NCBI GenBank assembly: GCA_963921825.1
Contig: OY997596.1
Coordinates: 8,313,001 to 8,377,000 of the forward strand
DNA from: Erodium maritimum
Lineage: Eukaryota; Streptophyta; Magnoliopsida; Geraniales; Geraniaceae
Direction of reading: 5' to 3'
DNA length: 64,000 nucleotides
In this document: positions 22,856 through 34,765 of the stretch, in pieces
Numbering within the stretch: the stretch's first letter is position 1
Layout: every line of letters begins with the position of its first letter
Program-made: the position numbers and the translations under genes
Notes under the pieces: generated by a model
The model's input: only the letters and a program-made list of their open reading frames with translations
Database searches by the model: none
What the model was told of the DNA's origin: nothing

Positions 22856-23744
22856 TAGGGATGGCAACGAGGTGGGTTTCCTAATACCCGACCACGACTC
22901 GATCGTCAAATACAAGCCCCGTCCCCGCCCCAACCCCGGTTTTGCCCCGGCGTTGCCCCGCCCCGACCTTGCCCCGATCGGGTCAGGGACTCCCCGACCC
23001 GCCCCGTAAAACAATACTATTCCGAAAAAAATTAAAATAAATAATAATTTTTTAACTATTATAAATATTTGGTCATATTTAAAGTAGACCAAATTATTTT
23101 TACTAGAACATTAAGTTTGATTGAGTCCAAAATAATACCCACAAGCAAGTTGTAGTAAAAATAGAATAATGACTCTATTTTATAGATGAGCAATAAGCTT
23201 TCTAAATGATAATTGGGCATGTGGTACTTCTGATTTTGTGTTTTATGTCTTCAAGACACTAATATATATAGTAGAAGGACATAAGCTAACCAAAACTGTA
23301 TTTGGCCCATTTGTAGCACCAGAATCCTTTATACTTGATGTCTTGGTTTCGAATCCTAATGATGTCAACTTTTTTTATCGTGTAAATCTGTTCTTTATAC
23401 TTAGTTGTTGCTAACATAATAATAGCACAAGCAATTGTTAGTTCAGTTGGTAAAATGTGACCTCTTAAGACCTACAAGTCCTGTGATCGAACCTTGCCGC
23501 TAACCTTTTTTCAAGCAAGGTGTACATGGACTTATTGAGGGTATAAGCTCAGTACTTGGGCCTATATTATCGGGGCGGGTACAGGTCGGGGAGTGCCAAT
23601 CTCGGCCTCGCCCCAGACCCGGTCAATATCCTCGGTCAACGCTCTGATACCTGTCCCGTTGACAAAAATACCCGATCCGAACCCGCCCCGATCGGGTCGG
23701 GATCACCGGGTCCCTGTCGGAGTCGGGTCAAATTTCCATCCCTA
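22856..23744. mobile_element. Non-autonomous hAT element inside family A copy 2
   Basis: An 889-bp unit begins TAGGGATGG and ends CCATCCCTA. It is flanked by perfect 8-bp duplications AGTCCACC (22848-22855 and 23745-23752). Family A copy 1 at about 3008-3030 shows the uninterrupted target, which confirms both ends. Near both ends are GC-rich subterminal arrays of CCCGACC/CGGGTC-like units, as often seen in hAT elements, where they can bind transposase. There is no transposase ORF. Confidence 0.92.
23433..23505 (+). repeat. tRNA-Lys-like sequence (tRNA pseudogene or SINE head)
   Basis: Within the hAT element, TAGTTCAGTTGG (23439-23450) fits a Pol III A box and GTGATCGAACC (23483-23493) fits a B box. 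Between them CTCTTAAGA resembles a Lys(CUU) anticodon loop. The acceptor stem does not pair well, so a functional tRNA is unlikely. A tRNA-derived SINE or tRNA fossil carried by the transposon is more plausible. Confidence 0.4.
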
Positions 23745-24216
23745 AGTCCACCCGGCGCTCATGGATCCGTAGAAATAGTCTGCGTGTGGTCGCAGACGTT
23801 AACTTAGGAGTTCCCCTTACCGACATTTCAAAATTACGAGAAAAGACATAGCTAAACCACCAAAACCAAAGACCTAACCAAACTAAAGACAAGTAATAAG
23901 TAACATGAAACAAAATTGGAAATAGTGCTCTGAATGTGGATTTCCCAAGACTCCCCAGCACTGGTAGTTCCGAGTCTGGAGGGACATGGCTCCTCCATCG
24001 GGACACGTCCTTCCATCTGTGGTTCATAGGCTCCTTTCTCATGTGGATCCTGGACTTCCTCATTGTCCTTCAGCTACTTTGTCCACGTCTATGTGGACGA
24101 GGATGGGGACGCCCTTCGTGGATCATCCACGACCATCATCGAGCAGATTTGATGAAGCCCCGCTATGCCATGGGGGCGCGACGTTGCCCTCCCCGACTTA
24201 GCATTCGACAGCCGTA

Positions 24217-25161
24217 TTCCGGCCCTCTGAGTGGCATGGAATGGGTCGCATTCCGGCCCTCTGAGTGGCATGGAATGGGTCATATTCCGGGTCAAACCTC
24301 CAGAACCAAAACCCTTCCTTTTGAGGCCATTTGGGATTGTTTCCGGTGCTCCAACGCATGTGCCTCCTCTGGACCGAGGGAAAATCTGATATGATATGGG
24401 TACCCTGGTGGATCAGAATATGGGAACCGATGTGATCCCAGAATCTACCCATGGATCGGAGGCTTGAGAAAGCGAGTGGTTGGCGTGATATTAATTGCTC
24501 CCATTTTAATGAGTTATGATTCATTATAGTATTTTCATGGAATCTTCTGAATTACTGTTATCGTTGAAAAAGCTATGCTATTTCGTTACACTGATTCCAT
24601 AGTTTTTCATTGATTAATGGTGTTTACATCGTTCCCAGTTGTGATGGTTTTCTATTTTATTATAACGTTCTCTATTTGTGCTCTGGGAAGTTATCGTTAT
24701 CCTTGAGAATGCGCTATTGTTCTCGTTGCTTTTTATTTGTTTATTATATCTTTTTGTCTAAGGGTTTTAAGCACTTTGTGACAACGAACTAAAGCAGTTT
24801 TATTATTAAACTTGGAGGCTAAAGTTGTTTACGATTTTCCCTACTGAGCGTAAGCTCACCCCTATTTGTTTATTTATTGTGTGTACAGGTGTACTTGAGA
24901 TCTGGGGAATTCGAGGCTCGGGAGCTTTCGGATGTTTTGAGGGTTGTATTAGAGATGGGTTGGTCCACATTGTTGAACTTTATTTACCTTGTGTTACTTG
25001 TCAAGTATTGACACTATATTCGAAATTTTGGATTAAATTATTGAGAAATATTTTGGACTCGCTTTCAGCTTTAAAAGAGTTTATTATAGTTTTACTACTT
25101 TTATCTCAATTGTTTCAGGTCGCGTCTCGAGTCCGGCCAAAACCGGATTTGGGGTGTGACA
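24217..25161 (-). mobile_element. Gypsy-type LTR fragment inside family A copy 2
   Basis: The minus strand reads TGTCACACCCCAAATCCGG from 25161, a start typical of plant Ty3/gypsy LTRs. A near-identical terminus occurs at 39463. The left limit (about 24217) is set by where family A sequence resumes. No duplication is seen there and two family A bases are missing, so that end is probably truncated. A 34-bp direct repeat begins at 24218 and 24252 (ATTCCGGCCCTCTGAGTGGC...). There is no gag or pol. Confidence 0.6.
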
Positions 25162-25880
25162 GTCGGCCAAGCCGGAGATTGTGGTTGCTTGCTCTGGTGA
25201 GGCTGCATCTCTTGTTTCCGGTTGTCCGGCGAGAAAAACCCCGGCGCAGCGTGTCCAGAGGTGTATCGACCGGGGAGAAGGACCCCAGATTCGCTTGGTC
25301 TGGAGAACCAGACGTTGGGAGGAGATTCATGCCCGGTAGATCGATGGTGGGGGCGAGACAGGACCAGAACCATTGTATTCGATGGGATGCTGTGGTCCGG
25401 CTCCATGGCAGCAAAGTTGGCTGGGCCGGATTTCATGGTTGCGCTGGTGAGGAGGAGAACAGCCGGGGAAAAGGGCTTCGTTGTGTGGGGGGAGGTTGAA
25501 GACAACATTGGCTTCTCTGGTGTATGTTGGTCGGGATTCATGGAGATAGGCCGGTGGAGTTCGAACGGGGAAGGAGGCGGGCGGCAGAAGTTTTAGAAAA
25601 ACCATAGGGTTTAAGAATAACCTTTTCGGTTCTAGAGAGCGTTTTTTAATCATAACACACTTACAAATAATGTAATCTATAATAAAAAAAAACAAATAAG
25701 AAATTTGTATGGGAATTGTGTTCAAACATAAAACCTTATTACAACCGAACACTCCGACGATTTCGCTGCAATACTAAACCAAATGTTCGGATACTTTAAG
25801 CCGATGGCTCTAACATGATTTTATTTAGTACTGTTCAAACTGGCTATATCCGAATAATGGAAAGAAACGGGCTTGAGGAA

Positions 25881-26069
25881 GGCCCACTAGGCCATAATTA
25901 TAGATCAGCTAAAGCCTCTTTCACATTGGGCCCGAGAAGGTCACACCAAGTTGGCCCAGTATCACTAATGATCTAGGGATAGTATTAGCAATGTTTCCAA
26001 ACGCTCCCAATCACTTTACCGTCCTCATTCGGCGTAAACCTTACGAGCTATAGAAGCACCCTATATAAA
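25881..26069 (+). promoter_or_regulatory. RanBP1 gene promoter: site II motifs and TATA box
   Basis: GGCCCA-type site II motifs lie at 25881-25886, 25926-25933 (TTGGGCCC) and 25953-25958. TATATAAA is at 26062-26069 and merges into a telo-box-like AAACCCT. In plants these motifs mark genes expressed in dividing cells, consistent with a Ran-cycle gene. Confidence 0.6.
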
Positions 26070-26161
26070 CCCTCCTCGCTACCTCAAAGCCCTGCGCTAT
26101 TCATCTTCTCAATTGTTGTTTCTTCTTCCGCATCGATTCTCTGCTCAGAACACACTTTCAA

Positions 26162-27946
26162 ATGGCAAGCACCGACCCCGAGCGCAGAGAAGAGGAGGAG
26201 GCCGTCGCCGGCGATGACGAGGACACCGGCGCTCAGGTTGCTCCCATCGTCAAACTCGAGGAGGTTGCCGTCTCCACCGGTGAAGAAGACGAGGACGCCA
26301 TCCTCGATCTGTAAGTTTCTCCGCCATCTCAATTCCTAGGGTTTAGTGATCTGGAGATTTAACCTCTTGACCGATTTGTTTTCGTTTCCTTGTTGCAGCA
26401 AATCGAAGCTTTATCGGTTCGATAAAGATGGGAACCAGTGGAAGGAGAGAGGCGCCGGCACCGTCAAGCTTCTGAAGCACAAGGAGTCCGGCAAGGTTCG
26501 CCTTGTTATGAGGCAATCTAAAACCCTTAAGATCTGTGCCAACCACCTTGGTCTGTTCCTCTCCTTTTTTTTTCTTCTTATTGTTGTATACTTGCATCTT
26601 TACTGTATGCTTATCAATTCTGCTGTTTTCGTGAACTCTCGTTTGAATATTTTCTCAATTGTGCTGTTGTGCAGTTCTACCTACCATGACAGTGCAGGAA
26701 CACCCAGGAAATGAGAAGTCCTGTGTATGGCATGCCACTGATTTCTCTGATGGAGAGTTGAAGGATGAGCTATTCTGCATCAGATTCCAATCAATTGAGA
26801 GTGAGTTTACCCTTAACACCTTATATTGTTTGTTTAAAGTTGTAAATTTGTACTTTTTGGTGTGAGTTATAGATTACCCCACATCCATTTTATACTCGTA
26901 ACACTTGCATTGGCTCTAGAGAAAACGTAAACCATGCCTGCAGTTCCATGAAGTATGACTAGTTAGGTAAGTTTGGATTGGTCGACATAGTACTTGTTAA
27001 GTCTATAATTGTTATTTGTGGCCTTGTGTTTTTAGCTGAACTTGCTAGAATTCTGTATCAAAGATTAATTGGATACTTATATAATGCTACGTGGGCTAGC
27101 TAAGCATTCTCTCTAAAGTAAAACTGAATTTTTTTTCTGTTTGAATGTAGGGCAATAAAATTTAATCTATAAGTGCTTGATGCAGGGCCAACAAAATGTA
27201 TTATAGAAGTGTTTGTAGGATGCTATCTCATATTCTATATAATATAAGAAGCGCTTTCTTGTCAGGGTAGTTTGCAGTTGTAGTTATGTGGTTACTTTTG
27301 TTATCTGCTATCAGTTGCTGCGAATATTATAACATTAGTGTTTTGGCATTGGTTGACTAGAGATGTTGGTTGAGATACAGACCAGTGAGCATCATTGTTG
27401 GTGCTTCCTAAAGCACTGCTGTATGAGGATGCCACTTATTTTATAGGTCATGATTCATAAGAATGTGATGGTTAATGTGTAAGATGAGATGGGCTGCATG
27501 TCTATCATGTGCTGCCTCATAGAGCTATTTCTCAATTTGTTATTTACTTTATAGAATGATGTCCAGATAGAAGTTGACGCATTTCATTGTTCTAAATTAG
27601 GATGTAAGTGACTACACACTTCTCAATATATTTTTTTCCCATGCACATAATTGTCTTCTTTATATGTAGTGCTTTTTGGATACTATATGCGAATGATAGA
27701 TGATACATCTTTGTAGATTGCAAAACCTTCATGGAAAAGATTCAAGAAATTGCTGAATCCCAACAGAAGAAAGAAGAGAATAAGGATGCGTCTGCAGCTG
27801 CAGGTCTTTTAGAAAAGTTGAGTGTTGAAGATAAAAAATCTGAGGAGAAATCTGGGGAAGAGACGGCTGCTGCCAAAGCTGATGAGGAAACAAAGGCCGA
27901 TCCAGCTGCTGATAAGAAGAGTGAAGAGCCTGCTTCCTCAACTTAA
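26162..27946 (+). CDS. RANBP1: Ran-binding protein 1 (RanBP1), four exons
   Basis: Cytosolic Ran-GTP-binding cofactor that stimulates RanGAP-driven GTP hydrolysis and releases cargo complexes during nuclear transport. Exons are 26162-26310, 26399-26550, 26675-26800 and 27717-27946; all introns are GT-AG and phases agree. The spliced frame is 657 nt, 218 residues. Residues 1-50 are acidic. The Ran-binding domain is about 51-165 ([18 protein letters not shown], then [12 protein letters not shown], then DELFCIRF). The Glu/Lys/Ala-rich tail ends in SST. Length and layout match plant RanBP1. Intron 3 is long (916 bp). The start is the first ATG after the TATA box at 26062. The gene looks intact. 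Confidence 0.96.
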
Positions 27947-28560
27947 AGGGGATGTGCTCGTTGTCCAACAACATGATTGGTGAGCTGAGGAAGAGTTACC
28001 TGGTCTTTCCTATCCATTTCTTTAGCTTATACATGTGGGTGAACTTGATTGGTTAGGGATTTGTTGGCTTGAGTCGTCTGGGTCTTTGAGTCTGTCAACA
28101 TTCGGTCAGAGTCGTGGTTGTATTTTCATGTCTTTCCAGTTTGGCTATGGTTGGAGGGGTTTTATTTGGGATTTTTTGATACAATTGATTTACTTGATCT
28201 GAGATACTGGCATTATTTAAGAGAACTCAGCAAGACAAAAATACTTTGTTATTTGGACAAAATCACTTGACAGAGGCTGGAATTATCATATTTACATTTG
28301 TTCATAACAGGAACAAATCTCCTGATATAAAACAAATGAACGAGTAAATTCGTACAAAAGCAAGTCCATATAAGAAGTATTTGATTTTTACTTTTTTTTT
28401 TAAATGCAGATAGGCATTTTATAAATAAACATCTAATGACACCAACCAGCAAACAATCACATAGCAATCTATGCATCAAAGAAATAACGGAGTCCAAACG
28501 TTGGGGGACCATGAAACCGGCCATAGGAATTAGAAGACTGCTTTTAAGGTGTTGTGGTAG
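27947..28560 (+). other. RanBP1 3' UTR and downstream intergenic
   Basis: T/G-rich sequence to about 28190 fits the 3' UTR. No other gene is seen. A T/A-tract lies near 28392-28405. Confidence 0.45.
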
Positions 28561-30370
28561 CGGTCACAGTTACTGATACAAGTACTAGGGATTAACGAAT
28601 TAGGTTTGGCCTACTGGAATTGGAGATGTTATGGTGTACAATTGAATTGAATCTTTCCCTGAAGAGTCAGCAGTCGTCGTCCTTCCTTGGATAATTAGTG
28701 AGGGCCCCAAAAACACGAAAGTGCTGGCTCTTAAGATGACTGTGAGGTATCTTGTCGGTATTTGATGGGTTTAATGTCATCCCGTGGTCGGTGAGGAGGT
28801 GGTACATGTAGCTCTCTTATTGACTCCAAGATGCTCATTGGGAGAGGCGAGAGTGCTTGCTAACCCCCTAGTTTCCTCAATTATTAGCAACCGACCATGC
28901 TCAGCTCTTGGAGCCCAAGGTGTAAACCTCCCCTCTACCACTTCTGCGATGAGCCTCATGTTGAAGCTGAAAAGACGAAAGACTCCCTACCTCTTCAATT
29001 CCCACAACTCATTTGAATGGGAGGGAGGGACCCCCTCATGACAGACAGTGTCATCTCTTATGATATTAGGAAGGAGTTGACATCCTCATGCCTTACAGGC
29101 TATGTTCTCTCCTAGTCCCATGAAGGGGTGGTCTCCACCATCTTGCCCTTACTTTTCCGGTCTACCGAGAAGGAAACAACCTACAAGCCTCATGGTACCC
29201 CACATATCGGACCCCAAGGTACCTTTGAAGGACCCATACCCCACGGGCGTGTTTATCTATATCGACTTTACCCCAGCCTCCTCTTAATCCAGCTGCCCCG
29301 GGTTCCATAACGACTCTCATGGCAAGCCCCCGTTCTTTTATCCCATACGAGAAATCCTTGACCATGTGCCCCACTCGGTCGTAGATAAAACAATAGTTAC
29401 GTAAAAATTTGTACATTAAGGTCGGTAGTGACCTTACTTCAAATTTTGACTCCCTAAACTAGATTTGGCGTTGCTGCGGTTGTCGCACCTCCAACCGCGG
29501 CCGGATACGTATGAAGTATTCCTAACTCATTCCATCAACGCCATCATCCACTGCTAAATTGGCCCCCAAATTATCCCAGACCACGATTCATATCCCTCTG
29601 TTCCAGGCCCCATTAGGAGGTTAGTGACCCACATATGTGGCTGGAAGGAAGTCCGGAACACTCAGGGCTTTCCCGCTGGTATCCTCTCCTATTCCCTCGT
29701 CGTACGGAGGAAAAATGCCATCACTCCTTCTTGAGATCGGGCTACTAGTTCAAGTATCCTCTTGAGTTTCGAGAGGCAATCTACGAGGAAGTGCCAGTGG
29801 TATACCCTTGGCGTCAAGACCCTCCTCGCTATGGCATAAGAGAAGCTTACCCGCATCCACAAACCTTCATTAAAGGAACCACCACTTCCCGAATTTCCAA
29901 TCTTATCATTTCAATGCCAAAGCCCTCCATTCCTCTGGAGAAGCCCAAGGTCTCAACCCCAAGTCGTGCACGTTTAGTTCCCCCAGTTGCCGTACCCTTC
30001 CCGTATTGCCTCCCACGACCCTATGTCCTCCCAAGGTTCCCCCGGATTCTTCATGTCGCCCCCCGTCACTGTATGTGGAAGAGGTGGAATTTGATTTGAC
30101 TAGAGAAGCCCGACCACCGTTCGTCCGAAAGTCTGTTGCGCCGCCCCATATGCAAAAGGTCCAATCTACGCCAGAAATACCTTCTGTCTTGGTCTCGAAC
30201 CCGTGCCTTGGGTCCAATTCCGGTTGCGACCCCATATCGCCAACCATTTAGGCTTGCTTCATACCAGTTCTCCTCATCACTGTTGTCAACGCCGTGAGAT
30301 GTTGCCGAACCGCCACATCTATTTTCTCCTAACCTTGAAAAGGATTCAAAAGTTGAGAGAGTGTTTTAGG
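28560..30370 (-). pseudogene. LINE ORF1 relic, DUF4283 end plus degenerate CCHC finger
   Basis: On the minus strand, about 29560-29350 reads as the end of a plant LINE ORF1 DUF4283 region (FIRIRPRLEVRQP) followed by a finger, CFIYDRVGHMVKDF (29392-29351). The family pattern is C-x2-C-x4-H-x4-C; here the second and last cysteines are changed to Tyr and Phe. In-frame stops occur before it. C-rich flanks on both sides have long frames but no recognised domain, so the outer limits are approximate. Confidence 0.55.
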
Positions 30371-31420
30371 GTGAGCACAAATTTTTCACTTTCCTTTTAT
30401 TTGAATTTCCTTAATATTTGATTTTATCAGATCTTGTAAGGGTGAGCAACAAGTATTTCTCACCATTGGATTTGTATCACTGGTTTTTAATTTTTCTTCA
30501 CCAGTTTTATAGTGGGACTCTTCGATCGGTTCTCGATCAAAAATAATTTTTGATGATCTTTGACCTAATCGTTCAATCATCAAAACAGACCCATTTTTAA
30601 GTTGAGCGAAAATTTCATCAACAATTTTAATATCATATATACCATTATGTTTGTAAGAAATTTTTATTATCATATATACCATCATGTTTGTAAGAATGGA
30701 AAGTTTGGTGCCTATAATGTAAACAAGAACTATTTGTTTTATCAACTAAGCATCATTTATACAATCTTATCTTTCAAAGAAAAAAGAAGAAGAAAAGAAT
30801 AGAGCAATGCCCTCAAATAACAAGTTATAAACTAGAGCATTGAGACAATTCCCAGCCCCAAACCATAAAGTAGACACCAACCTAACAAGAGAATCAACAA
30901 TAATTGTAAATACACAAAAGCAATAAAAAAGCGCACTAACTCATACCCCCAGGAAACCAAACAGCTCCCATGTCATACACCGACACCTCAAACCTTAACG
31001 TCTCGATCCACACGCAACCTATGTGTCTAGTTAACGCCAAGAGCTCTCACCACCACACTAGAGCCCTGAGGTCACCGTCGAACACCAACATTCTAAAAAT
31101 AGGCCCTCGGTGGAGATTCTTAGAACACATATCACATTTTAAAAATCGGGCGACTCTATGTTGATTTGGAAAAATCGGGTCAGAATTGTAAAAATCTCCG
31201 CTTAGGCAGGGACTAGTTAGCGCATAGGACAAGATTTTTGTAACATTGGTCCGATTTTTGTCTTTATCTTAAAATTTTATTATTTTATATATTTATTATT
31301 ATTATCATTAAAATATATTTATTATTATTCGCGAGACTCCCATCCTATCGATACCGGACGACGACCCAACAACAAAGGTGGCGACTGATGTTCTGCTGAA
31401 CGTAGAGCATCTGGAGATGA
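30371..31420. other. Intergenic, no gene seen
   Basis: AT-rich. A short direct repeat, ATCATATATACCATNATGTTTG, occurs at about 30631-30653 and 30668-30690. Weak minus-strand frames (30386-30745) have no recognised domain. Confidence 0.45.
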
Positions 31421-31429
31421 TCGCTTCGT

Positions 31430-31892
31430 TTGATCGACACGACAACTGCCCCATCTATGGCTATGTCTGAGTTCCCGATGGATGATGCCGCAACCGCCGT
31501 CACTCTGTTCAACCGTGAGATGGAGGCTGAAACCATCGATCTCGGCCATCACCGATTCCTCACGCTTTCGGACGACGCCTTTACTCGACCCACCTACGGT
31601 GGTACTGGATTCGATGAAATTGTGGGAGAAGAGACAATCGGGGTTCGATAAGGACTGGTGTGGTGTTAGATTCGTCGTCGTGGTAGTCTGGAGGAAAGCC
31701 ACGCGAGGATTCAGAATCGGTTGAATGAGTTCGCGGAGGAGGTGGAGTCAGACGCTGGGTTCTTCACGACGGAGTTCGGGTGGGGACGGATTCCGGGGAA
31801 TTTTTCGCGGCGGAGGTCGTTCAGGAGTTTGCTGGAATCGCTGGGTCACGCGGTTCATGTGTGCATAGCCTTTACCGAAGAGATCGTGTATT
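31430..31892 (+). pseudogene. Coding-like fragment of unknown gene
   Basis: GC-rich sequence with codon-like composition but broken frames. The first reading covers MDDAATAVTLFNREMEAETI (from about 31475). Another frame covers EEVESDAGFFTTEFGWGRIP and SRRRSFRSLLESLGHAV (about 31730-31850). It ends at TATTG followed by GTAAGT, a good splice donor. I do not recognise the family. An acceptor-like TTTCTGTTTCAG precedes the poly(A)-binding-protein fragment at 32051, so the two could be adjacent exons of a chimeric or decayed gene. Confidence 0.35.
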
Positions 31893-32066
31893 GGTAAGTT
31901 AAACTGCAATTCAGTTTCTGTGATTTTTGGATTTTGAATTAAACAACTTCTGAATTTTTATAGAGCCGTGGTATGAGATTAGAGTCGGACTATAGTATGA
32001 ATTATGACATTGCTATTCATTTGAATTTTCTCGACTTTTTTCTGTTTCAGTGATCGTTTGTTCGAG

Positions 32067-32306
32067 ATGGAGACTCCGGCGGCGACGGGACAGCTAGCGG
32101 TGGCGGTTGTTTCGGTACCGGCTGTATTTGCGTCTTTCGCGAATTCGTCGTTGTACGTGGGCGATCTGGACCCGAATGTGAATGAGGGACAATTGGCTGA
32201 CATGTTTAGCCATGTTGGTCAGGTCATGTCCGTTAAGGTTTGCAGAGATCAGACCAAGCGACCGTCTCTCGGATACGCTTATGTCAATTTCTGCAATCCA
32301 CAAGAC
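32067..32306 (+). pseudogene. Poly(A)-binding protein fragment: N-terminus and first RRM, truncated
   Basis: From the ATG at 32067, about 80 codons match plant cytoplasmic poly(A)-binding proteins: a short leader, then RRM1 with RNP2 LYVGDLDP and RNP1 LGYAYVNF, plus [14 protein letters not shown] and NPQD. These proteins bind mRNA poly(A) tails and normally have four RRMs and a C-terminal PABC domain (over 600 residues). Here the match stops within RRM1, exactly where a hAT element is inserted. No further PABP exon is recognised downstream within the window. Confidence 0.75.
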
Positions 32307-32314
32307 GGTTCTAT

Positions 32315-34190
32315 CAGGGCCGGCCATATCATTATTGGGGCCTAAAGCGAGAACTTGATCGATGCCTTTTTTTTTCCTTATGAGAGAATATAATAGAAAA
32401 ATAAATAAAAAAATTCATATAGAAAGATTATACTAGATGATATTTAAATAAATGAGCTACAACATCTACTTATAACACTCAAAAACTAAAATGGATTGTA
32501 GAGATTAATTTCCAATTAAGACAACCTCCATGGATAAGATTTACCGTCTAGAATTCTATACAAGAATTCAAAAGTTTAAGGATTCACATTTATCTATACA
32601 TAAGATACATTCATGTCAAGCTAAAATATGATATGTTCAAGATAATTCTATACAATTACACCAATTTATGTTAGTTTATATGTGATGTCGTGTATGCTCG
32701 TTTTATCATCAAGTTCTAGAAATTTTCACACTTAAAATATTTTTTTGAATACTACGTATAAGTTCTAACTAGGATAAATAAAATATAAAGAATATCTAAG
32801 ATAATAGATATCTAAGAATTTTCAAGAACCAACGATATTCGGTATCGAAACTCGCGGTTAACCGATAAAAATAAGATAGGACAAGTCCAACACATTCTTT
32901 AGATTATCTTAGAATATATGTCGAAATTCATTTAAGTGTTATTGCTTTCTAAATGTTAAAGAAGTTTATAAACAAACTCATGACTAAGAAATCAGAAACA
33001 AATAATCATTCATGTTCATGACCTCTAGTCTTTCCTCTCCGTTGAGCATCTCCATATCAAGATCGGAAAGCATATCCATCATATACTAGTGAATCATTTC
33101 ATAAGAGTTTGGACAATACAACTACATGTGATAGGTAATAAATCCAACTTTATTTATTGTCTTGTTTAATCATGAAATGACACTTTCACTTTATCTCTTT
33201 TTATTGTAATATTTTTGAAGTTTCTCTTTCTTTTGACATGTACTTTGGTCAAAATACTCTTGGTTTCTTACAATATTTTCATGGTTTATAATGTATATTA
33301 GTACTTCTAAGTTTTAATATTTTAGAACTCAATGAGACTCATGCTTCTAATTCCTGAATTTTACTCTTATTTTTTTACTACACATTTTAGTACAAAACAA
33401 AGACATTCTAGCACCAGTTGCTAATACATGTCATGTTACCTTTCCAATAAGACTATACTGATGTTATTTAAGATTCGTCTTTAGATGCACAGTTTCATTA
33501 TTTGAATGTCTAATAAACCGGCTTACAAAATATTAAGGGAAGTGGGAGATATCAAATCAACACTTTATGGATTTCTCATATGTTTGCTTCACATTTTTTT
33601 GTTGCTATGATCAGACATCTATATCCAATATTATATTTTGTATTCAATTTTGACGGCTTACTTTTTCAAACTATTTTGGTTTGAACATTTTCGTAATGAA
33701 GTTGATAAATTGATTGTCGTTATTCAAAAAATACTAGTATATTATATACAAATATTTACATTTTATTTCTCTGGTTTGCCATTGTTTTTTATCCATGTTT
33801 TTAATTCACTGATCACTGGTAAACTGAACTTGCATGTTTTTTTTTTTCCGTTAATGATAGTTTTCACTGTGAAATAAAGATCTATAGATTTCTTAGAATG
33901 TTCAACTATCAAGAAAAAATTGTCGTCCATTTAGATGAAAATTGTTTTATCTGAAGAAAATAAATTGAATTGAGATCAAAATTGGGCCCAACTTGTATCA
34001 AAGTTTGATTTCAAAATTTATATAATACTTTCGCTTGATTAAGTTTCATCAAGTACTGATAGATCTTTAATTTTATAGGGCATTTTTTTATCTGACACCT
34101 TAAACAACTTATTATTTAATTTTATGGGGCCTTTTCTGATCTGAGGCCTTAAGCGGTTGCATAATTCGGTCAAAGCTTGAGCCGGCCCTG
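32315..34190. mobile_element. hAT element with CAGGGCCGGC termini
   Basis: A 1876-bp AT-rich unit begins CAGGGCCGGCC and ends AGCCGGCCCTG (10-11 bp terminal inverted repeats of the hAT type). The neighbouring 8 bp are GGTTCTAT (32307-32314) and GGTTATGT (34191-34198), matching at 6 of 8, a plausible aged duplication. Subterminal motifs GGGGCCT and GAGGCCTTAAGCG are typical of this plant family. No transposase frame is recognised. Confidence 0.75.
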
Positions 34191-34198
34191 GGTTATGT

Positions 34199-34751
34199 TT
34201 CTCTTCCCATCACTTTTTTTTGTTTATTTTCATCTTTGTTTCCTTTTATTGTTTAATTATGAAAATGCCAATGTTTGTATCAATATTGATCTTTGTTTTG
34301 TTGATAATTGTGTTGATGGTTCATTGATGCTTGCATGTGTATATTTTTTTATCAGATTTTTGTAGGGATTAAAAATAATATACTGTTGGGTGAATTTTTT
34401 TTTATATTTATGAATTAATTATTTCTAATTTGTGAAATGTTTGTGACTCAAATTTGAATGTATTTTGATCTGAATGTGAAAGTAGATTTCAGTAACTAGA
34501 GTTGTAAAAATGTATAACAGTACATTTCTGAATTTATTTATTTTTAAATGTGTTGAGATTTGGCCTCAAGACCACCCCTTACGTAGAATTGAGGTCTATT
34601 TTTGTCACTTGACCGAACTATAGTTGGTGAGAGATCAAAGAAGCCCAACAAAAGTTGGAGAGAAAATGTCTCAAGGGATACCGCTGCTAAGACTTGAACT
34701 CTGGTCTCATAGACCCACGTTCAAGTGCTTATCCGTAATTGGGTACCCTTA
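34199..34751. other. AT-rich intergenic; possible tRNA-derived SINE near its right end
   Basis: Mostly T-rich. On the minus strand, 34730-34680 contains GAGTTCAAGTCTTAGC, like a Pol III B box, so a SINE head is possible but not established. Confidence 0.3.
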
Positions 34752-34765
34752 TGCGATGATATGTT

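Larger units (their letters stand above)
22741..25645 (-). mobile_element. LINE-like retroposon, family A copy 2, split by two later insertions
   Basis: Minus-strand copy of the element at 2007-3112. Its tail is the T-run at 22741-22749 and its 5' end (GCTCTCTAGAACCGAA) is near 25645. It is flanked by TTAATAATAACAC (22728-22740) and TTAATCATAACAC (25646-25658), a 13-bp duplication with one mismatch. Family A sequence is interrupted at 22856-23744 by a hAT element and at about 24217-25161 by an LTR fragment. Without these it is about 1.07 kb, matching copy 1. Confidence 0.87.
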
